Shown piece after piece: positions 1 to 7,724 of a stretch of DNA of 16,878 bases. The first letter of the stretch is position 1, and every line of letters begins with the position of its first letter. A model generated the notes under the pieces. The model was given only the letters and a program-made list of their open reading frames with translations, was not told where the DNA came from and ran no database searches. Position numbers and translations under genes: made by a program. The DNA is from JAZDKP01 sp043802925 (GTDB taxonomy: Bacteria; Fibrobacterota; OXYB2-FULL-49-7; JAEUSG01), in the NCBI GenBank assembly GCA_043802925.1, contig JAZDKP010000299.1, positions 1-16,878 on the forward strand. The letters are read 5' to 3'.

Positions 1-522
1 CCCCTGTTGCCAAAAAACAATCTCCCCCTCCTGCGCCACCGCAAGCTCAAGGACATCGTCCTGTCCAAGGACATCGGCATCTCGCTCGCCTGGTCCGTGA
101 TATGCGTCAGCCTGCCCTGGCTGCAAGCCGACTGGCCCGCCGGGCTTCCGGCCCCCGGCGCGTTCTTCACCCTCGGCTTCATTTTTGTGCTCGTCTTCAA
201 CCGCTCCATCTACCACGACCTGCACGACATCCAGCGCGACCTCATCGTGGGCCGCGAGACCCTGCCCATCCTCATGGGCCGCAAATTCCGGAAGTTCTTT
301 CCGCTCGTGCCCCTGCTGCTCACCGCCATCCTCCCGCTCGCGGGCGTGGCCACGGGCGCGCTTCCGACTCGCGCGGCGCTGCTCACGCTCTGCACGGCTT
401 ACCTGGCCGGCGTGCATGTGCTGTTCAAGCGCAACAAGCTTTCGGACGCGACACGGTTTGACACCGTTGTGGACTTCAGCCTGCTGCTGCCCGGAATTCT
501 GCTCTGGTTTGCGTCGCTCTGA
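1..522 (+). CDS. UbiA-family prenyltransferase, 3' end only
   Basis: The reading frame is open to the left edge, so only the C-terminal part (about 173 residues) is here and the TTG at 7 need not be the start. The key motif is the second Asp-rich motif of UbiA-type membrane prenyltransferases: YHDLHDIQRDLIVGRETLP at about 210-266, followed by the usual G-R-K. In the family these Asp residues bind the Mg2+-diphosphate of the polyprenyl donor. Several hydrophobic segments flank it (WSVICVSLPWL, FTLGFIFVLVF, LVPLLLTAILPLAG and a C-terminal LLLPGILLWF), as expected for a multispanning inner-membrane enzyme. The first Asp motif lies upstream of the window, so the acceptor (quinone precursor, haem, chlorin or lipid) cannot be decided. 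The gene converges on the barrel gene with a 2-base gap. Confidence 0.75.
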   Translation, partial: PLLPKNNLPLLRHRKLKDIVLSKDIGISLAWSVICVSLPWLQADWPAGLPAPGAFFTLGFIFVLVFNRSIYHDLHDIQRDLIVGRETLPILMGRKFRKFFPLVPLLLTAILPLAGVATGALPTRAALLTLCTAYLAGVHVLFKRNKLSDATRFDTVVDFSLLLPGILLWFASL

Positions 523-524
523 TT

Positions 525-1220
525 TTAGATTGAAATACCGAGGGAGAGGACAAAGATACGGCGGGAGAGCTCGCTCCAGTCATAGATTTGTTTGTAGGAA
601 CCGGTGGCAAGAAAAGAGACCATGCCGTTCAAGGGAAGCTCAAGGCCGACAAGACCCCCGAGACCGTTTTTGAACGCGGGCACGGACCATGCGTTGTCCT
701 TTTCGTCGTATTCGGAACTGATTGTGATGTGGATGGAAGGACCGCCGCCCCCGTAAAGACGCAGCTTCCGGGCCGTGAACCGGGGGGTCATAAAAACGGC
801 GTTAAAGGAAAGGCTGGCGTCGCGGTAGGCGCGGCGGACAACAGGCCCGAGCGAAACCTTTTCACCGTAACCCCAGTAGTGCAGCACCGGGACAAGATGG
901 ATGAAGGAAAGGCCGGTCAGAATGTCGCCCGACACCCCGGCCCCGAAGGTGCGGGTGGACGGTGTGACGGTCCCCCGGCCATAGGTCTGGGCCACAAACG
1001 ATACGGAGAACGACAGGCCGTTGACACCGATGTGCTCGTTCAACCCGATGAGCTCGTAGGCGAGCGAGTCCGCGGCGCTGTCGGCCTCCGTGGTGTCCGT
1101 GAGAAAGGCCGCGGGCGCGGCGTCGTCCGTATCAAGAGGAGGCAGGCCGTCTCCCTCCTGCGCGGAAAGAGGGATCACAAAGATCGCGGCCAGGAAAAGA
1201 CAGCGCAGAGTTTTCAGCAT
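525..1220 (-). CDS. Putative secreted outer-membrane beta-barrel protein
   Basis: 231 residues from the ATG at 1220. The frame stays open up to 1331, but that would overlap lepA. The ATG at 1220 puts a textbook signal peptide at the very N terminus (MLKTLRCLFLAAIFVIPLSAQ, cleavage probably after SAQ). A short acidic Asp/Ala-rich linker follows. The rest alternates hydrophobic and polar residues with many glycines (YGRGTVTPSTRTFGAGVSG, LRLYGGGGPSIHITIS) and ends in the strand RRIFVLSLGISI, the pattern of a small outer-membrane barrel. I do not recognise a named family. The final residue is Ile rather than the common Phe. It is divergent from lepA across a 67-base gap and convergent with the UbiA gene. 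No good ribosome binding site precedes the ATG. Confidence 0.6.
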   Translation of the reverse strand: MLKTLRCLFLAAIFVIPLSAQEGDGLPPLDTDDAAPAAFLTDTTEADSAADSLAYELIGLNEHIGVNGLSFSVSFVAQTYGRGTVTPSTRTFGAGVSGDILTGLSFIHLVPVLHYWGYGEKVSLGPVVRRAYRDASLSFNAVFMTPRFTARKLRLYGGGGPSIHITISSEYDEKDNAWSVPAFKNGLGGLVGLELPLNGMVSFLATGSYKQIYDWSELSRRIFVLSLGISI

Positions 1221-1231
1221 GATGTCAAAAA

Positions 1232-1237
1232 TATAAT
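1232..1237 (+). promoter_or_regulatory. Candidate -10 box for the lepA operon
   Basis: A perfect TATAAT lies in the A/T-rich 67-base gap between the divergent barrel gene and lepA. It would give a leader of roughly 44 bases for lepA. No convincing -35 box sits 16-18 bases upstream, and the same A/T tract also reads TATATT on the other strand, so either gene could use it. Low confidence. Confidence 0.3.
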
Positions 1238-1287
1238 TAATTTGACCTCTGGCCACGGCACGGCCCATTTTTTTATTTTTCAAGCCT

Positions 1288-3096
1288 ATGTCACAAAAGA
1301 ATATCCGCAACTTCTGCATTATCGCGCACATCGATCACGGCAAGTCCACGCTCGCGGACCGCATGCTCGAAATCACAGGCACCCTCACAAAGTACCAGAT
1401 GATGGACCAGGTGCTCGACAACATGGACCTCGAGCGCGAACGGGGCATCACCATCAAGGCGCACGCCATCCGCATGCACTTCACCGCGGCCGACGGCCAG
1501 GACTACGTGCTCAACCTCATCGACACGCCCGGCCACGTGGACTTCACCTACGAGGTCTCGCGGTCGCTCGCGGCCTGCGAAGGCGCCATCCTGGTGGTCG
1601 ACGCCTCGCAGGGCGTGCAGGCCCAGACACTTTCCAACCTCTACCTTGCCATGGGCGCGGACCTCACGATTATTACCGCGCTCAATAAAATCGACCTGCC
1701 CGGCGCGGACGTGGCCATGGCCACGCGCGAGCTCAAAAACCTGCTCGGTGGCGACACCGAGCCCCTCCTCATCAGCGCCAAGGAAGGGCGGGGGGTGCGC
1801 GAACTCCTCGAGGAGGTCATCCGGCTCGTACCGCCGCCCAAGGGCGATCCCGAAGCGCCCTTGAAGGCCCTCATCTTTGACTCGGTCTTTGATGTGTACC
1901 GCGGCGCCATCGCCCTGGTGCGCGTGTTCGACGGCGTGCTCCGCGCCGGCGAAACCCTGTACCTGATGGCCCGGGACCGCACCTACCTCGTGGACGAGGT
2001 CGGCATCCTCCGGCTTGAGCGCGTCAAGACCGACACGCTCAGCCCCGGCGAAGTGGGCTACCTCATCGGCAACATCAAGCGCGTGGCGGACATCAAACCC
2101 GGTGACACGGTCACCTACGACAAGGCGCGCTGCGCGGCCCCGCTCCACGGGTACAAAGAAGTCAAGCCCATGGTCTACTGCGGCTTGTACCCCGTGGACA
2201 CCAACGATTATGACAATCTCCGCGATTCCATGGAAAAGCTCAAACTGAACGACTCCTCCATCACCTGGGAGCCCGAAACCTCCACGGCCCTCGGTTTCGG
2301 CTTCCGCGCCGGGTTCCTCGGCCTCCTGCACATGGAAATCATCCAGGAACGCCTCGACCGCGAGTTTGGCGTGAACATCATCACCACAATGCCCAACGTC
2401 AAGTACCGGGTTGTGCTGAACAACGGCGATGTGCTCTACCTCGAAAGCCCGTCCAAACTGCCGCCCGAAAACAGCGTCGACCGCATCGAGGAACCTTTCT
2501 ACTCCTGCCAGATCATCGTGCCCTCCGAATACGTGGGCAACATCATGAAGCTGGGAGAGGAAAAGCGGGGCACCTACAAGAGTATGGAATACCTCGACAC
2601 CACCCGCGTGGACCTGCACTACGAGTTCCCACTCGCGGAAATCATCTTCGACTTCTACGACAAGCTCAAGTCCGTGTCGCGCGGCTACGCCTCGTTCGAC
2701 TACGAGTTCCGCGAATACCGGGTCAGCGATCTCATCAAACTCGATATCCTCATCAACGCCGAACCCGTGGACGCCTTCTCCATCATCATCCACCGCGACA
2801 AGGCCTACAACTGGGGCCAGGCCCTGGCCGTCAAACTCAAGGATCTCATTCCGCGCCAGATGTTCGACATCGCCATCCAGGCCGCCATCGGAAACCGCAT
2901 CATCACGCGCACCACGGTCAAGGCGCTGCGCAAAAACGTAACGGCCAAATGCTACGGCGGCGACATCAGCCGCAAACGCAAGCTCCTCGAAAAACAGAAA
3001 GAGGGCAAAAAGCGCATGAAGCAGGTGGGTTCCGTGGAAATCCCGCAGGAGGCCTTCCTGTCCGTGCTCTCCATGGAAAAGGGGACAGGCAAGTGA
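1288..3096 (+). CDS. lepA: Elongation factor 4 (LepA), ribosome back-translocase GTPase
   Basis: 602 residues, the usual LepA length. The GTPase domain is complete: P-loop AHIDHGKST (13-21), switch I RERGITI (50-56), DTPGH (79-83) and NKID (133-136). EF-G-like domains follow. The LepA-specific C-terminal domain replaces EF-G domain IV and shows the family block around GGDISRKRKLLEKQKEGKK near the end, which in LepA contacts the A-site tRNA and peptidyl-transferase centre. LepA is a cytosolic ribosome-bound GTPase that acts on stalled or wrongly translocated ribosomes and in initiation or assembly. The leader is T-rich with no Shine-Dalgarno. The stop overlaps the next gene's GTG by 4 bases (GTGA). 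The LepA then signal-peptidase order is conserved in many bacteria and supports the downstream call. Confidence 0.98.
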   Translation: MSQKNIRNFCIIAHIDHGKSTLADRMLEITGTLTKYQMMDQVLDNMDLERERGITIKAHAIRMHFTAADGQDYVLNLIDTPGHVDFTYEVSRSLAACEGAILVVDASQGVQAQTLSNLYLAMGADLTIITALNKIDLPGADVAMATRELKNLLGGDTEPLLISAKEGRGVRELLEEVIRLVPPPKGDPEAPLKALIFDSVFDVYRGAIALVRVFDGVLRAGETLYLMARDRTYLVDEVGILRLERVKTDTLSPGEVGYLIGNIKRVADIKPGDTVTYDKARCAAPLHGYKEVKPMVYCGLYPVDTNDYDNLRDSMEKLKLNDSSITWEPETSTALGFGFRAGFLGLLHMEIIQERLDREFGVNIITTMPNVKYRVVLNNGDVLYLESPSKLPPENSVDRIEEPFYSCQIIVPSEYVGNIMKLGEEKRGTYKSMEYLDTTRVDLHYEFPLAEIIFDFYDKLKSVSRGYASFDYEFREYRVSDLIKLDILINAEPVDAFSIIIHRDKAYNWGQALAVKLKDLIPRQMFDIAIQAAIGNRIITRTTVKALRKNVTAKCYGGDISRKRKLLEKQKEGKKRMKQVGSVEIPQEAFLSVLSMEKGTGK

Positions 3097-4064
3097 GCGA
3101 GTTCTACGAAGTCACCCAGGAGCCCAAAGGGCCGCGCGACCTGCGGCTGGTGCTGCTCGACTGGGCCGAGCTTGTGGTCGTCGTCCTTTTCCTTGCGTTC
3201 TGCTTCCGCCAGTTCCTGCTCCAGCCCTTCTCCGTGCCCGGCAGCGGCATGCGCAACACACTCCTGCCCGGCGACCGCTTCTTCGGCAACAAGTTCATCT
3301 ATGGCCCGCTCCTCCCCTTTACCGAACGCCGCCTGTTCCCGCTCGCGTCCCCGGCCCCGGGCGACGGGGTCATCTTCCGCGATCCCGCGGACCGGCGCGC
3401 CTTTGCCGTGCGGCGCTGCGCCGCGGTCCCGGGCGACACGGTCCTCCTTCGCGACAAAGCCTGCTTTGTCAACGGATCCCGGCTGGACTTCCCCGAGACC
3501 GCGGATCGCGGAAACGGGTTTGCCATCGAAGAGCCCTATTCCCCCCGCGACAACATGGCGCCCCTCCGGGTGCCCCGCCGGGACGAGGTCCTGCGGCTCG
3601 ACAGCCTCCCGCTCCAGCAGTTTGACTTTACCGCATCCATCATCCGGCAGGAAAACCCGGGCGCACGTATCACGCAGACCGCGGACCTGCTCATCAACGG
3701 CAGGGTCGACAACGATCAGAAATTCGAGGATTACAACTGCGCCATCCGCAGGGCGGACGGCCGGCTCCACTACGATGCCATGAACTGGATCGACCTCAAA
3801 AACACGCTCAACTTCCTGCAGGCCCGCGACGACTCCGGCGCTTACACCTTCCGCCGCGCCTTGTTCATGGACGGCCGCCAAATCACCGATTACCGCGTCC
3901 GGACCCGCGTTTACTTCCTGCTGGGCGACAACTGGGACGACAGCTACGACAGCCGCTACTCCGGCTTTATCAGCGAACGGTTGATTGTGGCGCGCGCCTC
4001 ATTTATATTCTGGTCACAGGACCGGGGCCACATCCGCTGGCGCCGGCTGTTCCTTTTCATTTGA
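3093..4064 (+). CDS. Signal peptidase I homologue lacking the Ser/Lys catalytic dyad
   Basis: 323 residues from the GTG at 3093, which overlaps the lepA stop by 4 bases. One N-terminal membrane anchor (about 20-40, LVLLDWAELVVVVLFLAFCF) is followed by S26-type boxes in order. Box B is PGSGMRNTLLPGD (49-61), box C PAPGDGVIF (88-95), box D RRCAAVPGD (107-115), and box E GDNWDDSYDSR (278-288). In active type I signal peptidases box B reads P-S-G-S-M with the nucleophile just before Met; here that residue is Gly52, and the only nearby Ser (51) is one position early. Box D normally begins K-R with the general-base Lys; here it is Arg107-Arg108. Both dyad residues are therefore changed while the scaffold and box E remain. 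The long extracytoplasmic insert (about 120-270) is like that of E. coli-sized enzymes. It is probably a membrane-anchored, proteolytically inactive paralogue; a true peptidase would have to be encoded elsewhere. Confidence 0.85.
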   Translation: MSEFYEVTQEPKGPRDLRLVLLDWAELVVVVLFLAFCFRQFLLQPFSVPGSGMRNTLLPGDRFFGNKFIYGPLLPFTERRLFPLASPAPGDGVIFRDPADRRAFAVRRCAAVPGDTVLLRDKACFVNGSRLDFPETADRGNGFAIEEPYSPRDNMAPLRVPRRDEVLRLDSLPLQQFDFTASIIRQENPGARITQTADLLINGRVDNDQKFEDYNCAIRRADGRLHYDAMNWIDLKNTLNFLQARDDSGAYTFRRALFMDGRQITDYRVRTRVYFLLGDNWDDSYDSRYSGFISERLIVARASFIFWSQDRGHIRWRRLFLFI

Positions 4065-4069
4065 CCGCT

Positions 4070-4408
4070 ATGAACAAAAAAAACGCCCGCGCTGTTTCCG
4101 CCGCCCGCAACATCACCCGGCTCCGCGTTGCCATTGACCGGCTCAACCGGCGCATCCTCGACCTCCTGAAGCAACGCTCCGGGTTGGCCTGCCGCATCGG
4201 CGAGGCCAAGCGCGCGCTCCGCCTTCCGGTGTCGGACCCGGCCCGTGAACGCGCCATTTTAACGGCCCTGGCCGCGCAGGCCCGCGCCCCCTTCGACGCA
4301 CGCGGCTCCCGTGCCGTCTTTTCCGCGATCATCCGCGAAACCAAACGTATCGAACGAGGACATGTCCGTGAACAAAACGCTGCACCAGGCCAAACGCATC
4401 ACCGGTGA
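4070..4408 (+). CDS. Chorismate mutase, AroQ (type II) class
   Basis: 112 residues from the ATG at 4070, 5 bases after the previous stop. A TTG at 4061 would instead overlap that stop by 4 bases. The AroQ helical fold shows as LRVAIDRLNRRILDLLKQR, then IGEAKRA, then PVSDPARERAIL. Aligned by eye to the E. coli P-protein mutase domain, the active-site residues are kept: Arg19 (R11), Arg36 (R28), Lys47 (K39), Asp56 (D48), Arg59 (R51) and Glu60 (E52). The Gln88 position is Glu95, as in the yeast enzyme type. The reaction is chorismate to prephenate, in the cytosol, on the way to Phe and Tyr. No prephenate dehydratase, dehydrogenase or DAHP-synthase domain is attached. The last about 15 residues overlap the next gene and look non-conserved. 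Confidence 0.85.
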   Translation: MNKKNARAVSAARNITRLRVAIDRLNRRILDLLKQRSGLACRIGEAKRALRLPVSDPARERAILTALAAQARAPFDARGSRAVFSAIIRETKRIERGHVREQNAAPGQTHHR

Positions 4409-5762
4409 GGTCTTGCCCCCGTCCAGCCTGCGGGAGGCCCTCGAAATCGCCGCGCTTTCGCTTTTCTGCGAAGGCGACACATTGCTCGAAAACCCGCCCA
4501 AATGCCGCGGTAGTGAGGAGCTGTTCGCTTTCTTCCGGCAAAACTTCGACAACGCAGCGCGCGAGGGCGCGCAATATACCTTCCGCGGACAGGGCGGCTT
4601 TTCGGGCGAGGCCCCGGCCGTGCTGGACGTGGGCGACAACGCCGAGCTGCTTGAGACCCTCGCCCCGCTCTTTTTCCGCCGCGGCGGCCTTTTCACCGGC
4701 AACCTGTTTGCCCTGACCCGCCGTTTCCGCCAGGCACTCGGCCGGCTCGACCGTGCGGGTTTCAATTTCAGCCTGTCCGAAGGAGAAGGACGCTTTTCAC
4801 TCGCGCTTTCACCCGGCTCGCCCGACAGTGTGGAGATCACGCTGGAACGCGGCGACAACGCGGTCAAGACCGCCTGCCTTTTCGCCCTGCTCTCCGCGTC
4901 CACGGGTGAAAATCGGCTCATTGAGGCCGTACCCATGCCGGATTCCATTGAAACACTGCTGCAAACCATGGGCGCCTCTATTTCCGCACATAAAAAAGGC
5001 GAGTCCGTGGTGGATGACGATGCTGCGGCGGCCGAACCTGACAACAGCGAACTGGCCCGCCGAATCCGCCGCATCCAAACCAAAAAAGAGGCGGCTGCGG
5101 GCGACAAGCCCATACGCACGGTCACGCTCACCGGGGGTGCGCGCCTCAAAGGCGGATGCCATGCGCTCCTCGGCGACCCTGCGCTGGCCGCCCCTTTCCT
5201 GCTGGCCGGCACGCTCCTCAACAACTCCAGCGTCACGGTCAAGGGCATCAGCGGTTCCGCCACAAGCGGCCTCTTTGCGGCCCTGCGCCGCATGGGCGCC
5301 CCGCTCCGTACGGAGCGGGGCAAGGCGGAAAACACCTTCGCCTGCACCGCGGAAACCATCCGCCTTGCGGGCCGCCGCATCTCGGGCGAACTCACCGCGG
5401 CCGTGGGCGAGCAATTCCCCTTCCTGGCCGTGGCCGCGGCCTACGCCGACGGACAGACAGTCATCCGCGACGCCGACTTTTTGCGCGACGGCCCGGTCGA
5501 CCTGCTCGAGGCCACCATTTCCAATCTCAAGACCATGGGCGCCAAGGTGGGTGAAATCGAGGACGGCATCGTCATCGAGGGCGCGCGCGAATACGACGGC
5601 GCCGAATTCAACGTGACCGGCCACCCGGCCCTCGGGTTGGCCTTTGCCGTGGCCGCGGCCAAAAACAAGGGCGAGAGCGTACTTACGGGCGCCGAAAGCC
5701 TCGACCGCGTCTGGCCTGATTTCTTCACAAAGTTTGAGTCCCTCCTGGAAACCGGAAAATGA
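4362..5762 (+). CDS. EPSP-synthase-fold protein with degenerate active site (AroA-like)
   Basis: 466 residues, aligning end to end by eye with E. coli AroA (5-enolpyruvylshikimate-3-phosphate synthase). Matching blocks include GDPALAAPFLLAG near 271, LAVAAAYADGQTVIRDADFL at 355-374, and GHPALGLAFAVAA then WPDFF at the end. The active site is largely gone. The N-terminal G-S-K-S...R block is PPSSLRE (19-25). The S-S-Q block is NAVKT (166-170). K-E-x-D-R is GPVDL (377-381), so Glu341 and Arg344 equivalents are lost. D-H-R is GHP (420-422). The late Lys is Arg449, and the catalytic Asp313 position is Glu350. A charged insert of about 35 residues sits at 212-250. It overlaps chorismate mutase by 47 bases. 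GAGGA at 4356-4360 is too close to this ATG but well placed for a GTG at 4368, so the start may be there. Shikimate-pathway activity is doubtful; a paralogue with another role, or a very divergent enzyme, is possible. Confidence 0.8.
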   Translation: MSVNKTLHQAKRITGEVLPPSSLREALEIAALSLFCEGDTLLENPPKCRGSEELFAFFRQNFDNAAREGAQYTFRGQGGFSGEAPAVLDVGDNAELLETLAPLFFRRGGLFTGNLFALTRRFRQALGRLDRAGFNFSLSEGEGRFSLALSPGSPDSVEITLERGDNAVKTACLFALLSASTGENRLIEAVPMPDSIETLLQTMGASISAHKKGESVVDDDAAAAEPDNSELARRIRRIQTKKEAAAGDKPIRTVTLTGGARLKGGCHALLGDPALAAPFLLAGTLLNNSSVTVKGISGSATSGLFAALRRMGAPLRTERGKAENTFACTAETIRLAGRRISGELTAAVGEQFPFLAVAAAYADGQTVIRDADFLRDGPVDLLEATISNLKTMGAKVGEIEDGIVIEGAREYDGAEFNVTGHPALGLAFAVAAAKNKGESVLTGAESLDRVWPDFFTKFESLLETGK

Positions 5763-6616
5763 AACCGCTCCGAAAAATAGGCATCATCACATTCATTAAA
5801 AAGGCCGCGGTCAATGAGGCCATCCTCCGCCTGGCAGACGACCCCGCTTTTGCGGACTGTTGTTTCTTTTACGACCGCGGCATCAACCGGTTTTCCCATC
5901 CGCGCCTGAACGGCCTCGCCTCCAACCGTTTTCCCGGCGCGCTCGACGCCCTCGTCTCGTTCGGCGGCGACGGCTCCTTCCTCTCGGCCTCCCGTCTCGT
6001 CCTTGCCGCCAAAGTGCCATTGGTAGGCGTCAACATGGGAGGCTTGGGCTTCCTCACGGACGTTCCGGTCAACCATGCCAACATCGAGCTCCGCCGCATC
6101 TTTGACGGCCGTTATTTCAAGGAATCGCGGCGCATGTTCGACGTGTCGCTCCTCCGCAGCGGCCGCACATGCCTGGCCGAGGTCTGCCTCAACGATGCGG
6201 TGGTCAAGGGCGAGCGCCTGCTCAACTTTTCGGTCTCGCACGGCCAAAAGCTCGTATCCGTCTACAATGCCGACGGCCTCATTGTTGCCACGCCCACGGG
6301 CAGCACGGCTTACTGCATGGCCGCAGGCGGCCCCATCGCCGACCCCGCGCTCGAGTGCGCAATTATTGCGCCCATCTGTTCGCATTCACTCACGCAAAAA
6401 CCCATCGTCCTCTCCATGAAACGGCCCGTGGCCATCACGCTCACGCGCGGCCGCGCAAAAGCAGCGCTCATGGTCGACGGCAAGCGCGTGGTGCCGTTCC
6501 ACGAAGGCGACACCGTGGTCATCGCGCGTTCACGTTCCGTGACCACACTCTTAAAACCGCTTAATTTTGATTACTTCGGGATGCTGCGGAAAAAACTGAA
6601 CTGGGGACGTGATTGA
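5759..6616 (+). CDS. nadK: NAD kinase
   Basis: 285 residues, a normal length for bacterial ATP-NAD kinase. The diagnostic motifs are GGDGS (69-73), which binds and activates the phosphoryl donor, then the NADP-site block LNDAVV (144-149) and the glycine-rich DGLIVATPTGSTAY (172-185), followed by GGPI (190-193) and a PICSHSLTQKPIV segment (205-217). The enzyme phosphorylates NAD+ to NADP+ in the cytosol. The ATG overlaps the preceding stop by 4 bases (ATGA), so translation is likely coupled. It is the last gene of the operon and converges on the GT9 gene with a 10-base gap. I see no clear terminator hairpin there. Confidence 0.96.
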   Translation: MKPLRKIGIITFIKKAAVNEAILRLADDPAFADCCFFYDRGINRFSHPRLNGLASNRFPGALDALVSFGGDGSFLSASRLVLAAKVPLVGVNMGGLGFLTDVPVNHANIELRRIFDGRYFKESRRMFDVSLLRSGRTCLAEVCLNDAVVKGERLLNFSVSHGQKLVSVYNADGLIVATPTGSTAYCMAAGGPIADPALECAIIAPICSHSLTQKPIVLSMKRPVAITLTRGRAKAALMVDGKRVVPFHEGDTVVIARSRSVTTLLKPLNFDYFGMLRKKLNWGRD

Positions 6617-6626
6617 TTCCTACGAA

Positions 6627-7724
6627 TTATTTCAGCCAACCCTCTATCTTCCCAAACACATCGTCCGCGCTCAAATTCTTCAGACACCGGTAATCTTCGT
6701 ACCGGCATTCCTCGCGCTTGCCAACATTACGGTGCAGCCAGCAGGGCGAACAGGGCTCCGCGCCGCGGACCACACGGTGGGCCGGGCCGAACGGGGCGGT
6801 GCGACGGTCGTCCGTGGGGCCAAAGATACCGCACACGGGCACATCGAGGCAGGCGGCCACGTGCATGAGGCCCGAATCGTTGGAAATAAAACGGTAGCAG
6901 CGCTGAATGACGGCTGCCGTTTCAAACAAACTGCCGGTGCGGACGACCGTGGCCAAAGGGCCGATGGCTGAGACCACCTCCTCCTTCAGCGCGGCCTCTT
7001 CGGGCCCGCCGAAGACCAGGAAACGTACGCTCCTCTTTCCCAATATTTTTTTTGCCAGGTCCGCAAACGCGGCCGCGGACCACCGCTTCCGGTCCATGCC
7101 ATGTTCCGCGCTGGAGCCCGGATGCAGGCCGATGAATAGGCGCCCCTCGGGATTGACGCGCGCTGCAAATTCATGCGCATAGGCAATCTCCCCCTCCCGT
7201 AACACGAACGGAACAAGCGCTGGCTCCTCGGGCGCGGGAAGGCCGGCCGACTGGAGGAGACGGAAATTCTGGAGGAGGTCATGTTCCGCATCCGCAACCG
7301 CCACCCGCCGGTTATTAAGGAACGAAAGCATACGGCAGCCGAAGGCCGAATACCGGAATGCAAAACGCCTGGGGATGGAGGCAAGATACGGGAGGAGGTT
7401 GTATTCGAGCCGGTTAGAGGGAAAAAAAGTGAATGACGCATCGAAGCGGCCGCGCAGGGAGCGGATGAAGCTCAGTTTTGCGGCAAGGCCCATGCTCTGA
7501 TTGGCGTCAATGGAAACCATTGCGTCGATAAAATCGAAACGCCGGGCCACGGGCACAATGCCGGGTTTGAGTGCCAGGAGCGACAAGTGCGCGTCCGGTA
7601 CAAGTTCCTTCAGATGCTTAAGCGCGGGCAGGAGCAGGAGGAGGTTGCCGATGCCGATGGGGCAGACGGCAAGGAGGCGGGGCGCTTTTGGCAGCCCGTC
7701 AATCGAGATTGGTTTTCGATTCAA
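6627..7724 (-). CDS. Glycosyltransferase family 9, ADP-heptose:LPS heptosyltransferase-like
   Basis: 365 residues with the GT9 (GT-B fold) layout. The N-terminal acceptor domain opens with the glycine loop PIGIGNLLLLLPALKHLK (22-39). The nucleotide-sugar domain has IGLHPGSS (198-205), NDSGLMHVAA (282-291) and CGIFGPTDDRRTAP (298-311). The Cys-rich tail PCSPC...EEC...RCL is typical of heptosyltransferases. The likely role is transfer of a heptose or similar sugar to lipid A core or another glycolipid on the cytoplasmic face. The start codon is TTG at 7724, chosen because GGGAAGAG lies about 7 bases upstream; it overlaps the GT2 gene by 26 bases, suggesting coupled translation. Donor and acceptor cannot be read from sequence. 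Confidence 0.88.
   Translation of the reverse strand: MNRKPISIDGLPKAPRLLAVCPIGIGNLLLLLPALKHLKELVPDAHLSLLALKPGIVPVARRFDFIDAMVSIDANQSMGLAAKLSFIRSLRGRFDASFTFFPSNRLEYNLLPYLASIPRRFAFRYSAFGCRMLSFLNNRRVAVADAEHDLLQNFRLLQSAGLPAPEEPALVPFVLREGEIAYAHEFAARVNPEGRLFIGLHPGSSAEHGMDRKRWSAAAFADLAKKILGKRSVRFLVFGGPEEAALKEEVVSAIGPLATVVRTGSLFETAAVIQRCYRFISNDSGLMHVAACLDVPVCGIFGPTDDRRTAPFGPAHRVVRGAEPCSPCWLHRNVGKREECRYEDYRCLKNLSADDVFGKIEGWLK

Noticed and set aside
588..1688. 366-codon plus-strand frame over the barrel gene and lepA 5' end
   Set aside because: It overlaps two better-supported genes, and its product is Gly/Arg/His-rich with no recognisable domain.
1291..2793. 500-codon open frame on the minus strand across lepA
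   Set aside because: It is an antisense shadow of lepA caused by G/C-rich third positions. The translation is low-complexity (Val, Glu, Asp, His rich) with no motif, and LepA on plus is unmistakable.
2952..3881. 309-codon minus-strand frame opposite the signal peptidase homologue
   Set aside because: Shadow frame of a G/C-rich gene; low-complexity Val/Glu/Ala product, and the plus frame shows family motifs.
4259..5395. 378-codon minus-strand frame opposite the EPSP-synthase-like gene
   Set aside because: Ser/Arg-rich shadow translation without motifs; the plus frame aligns end to end with AroA.
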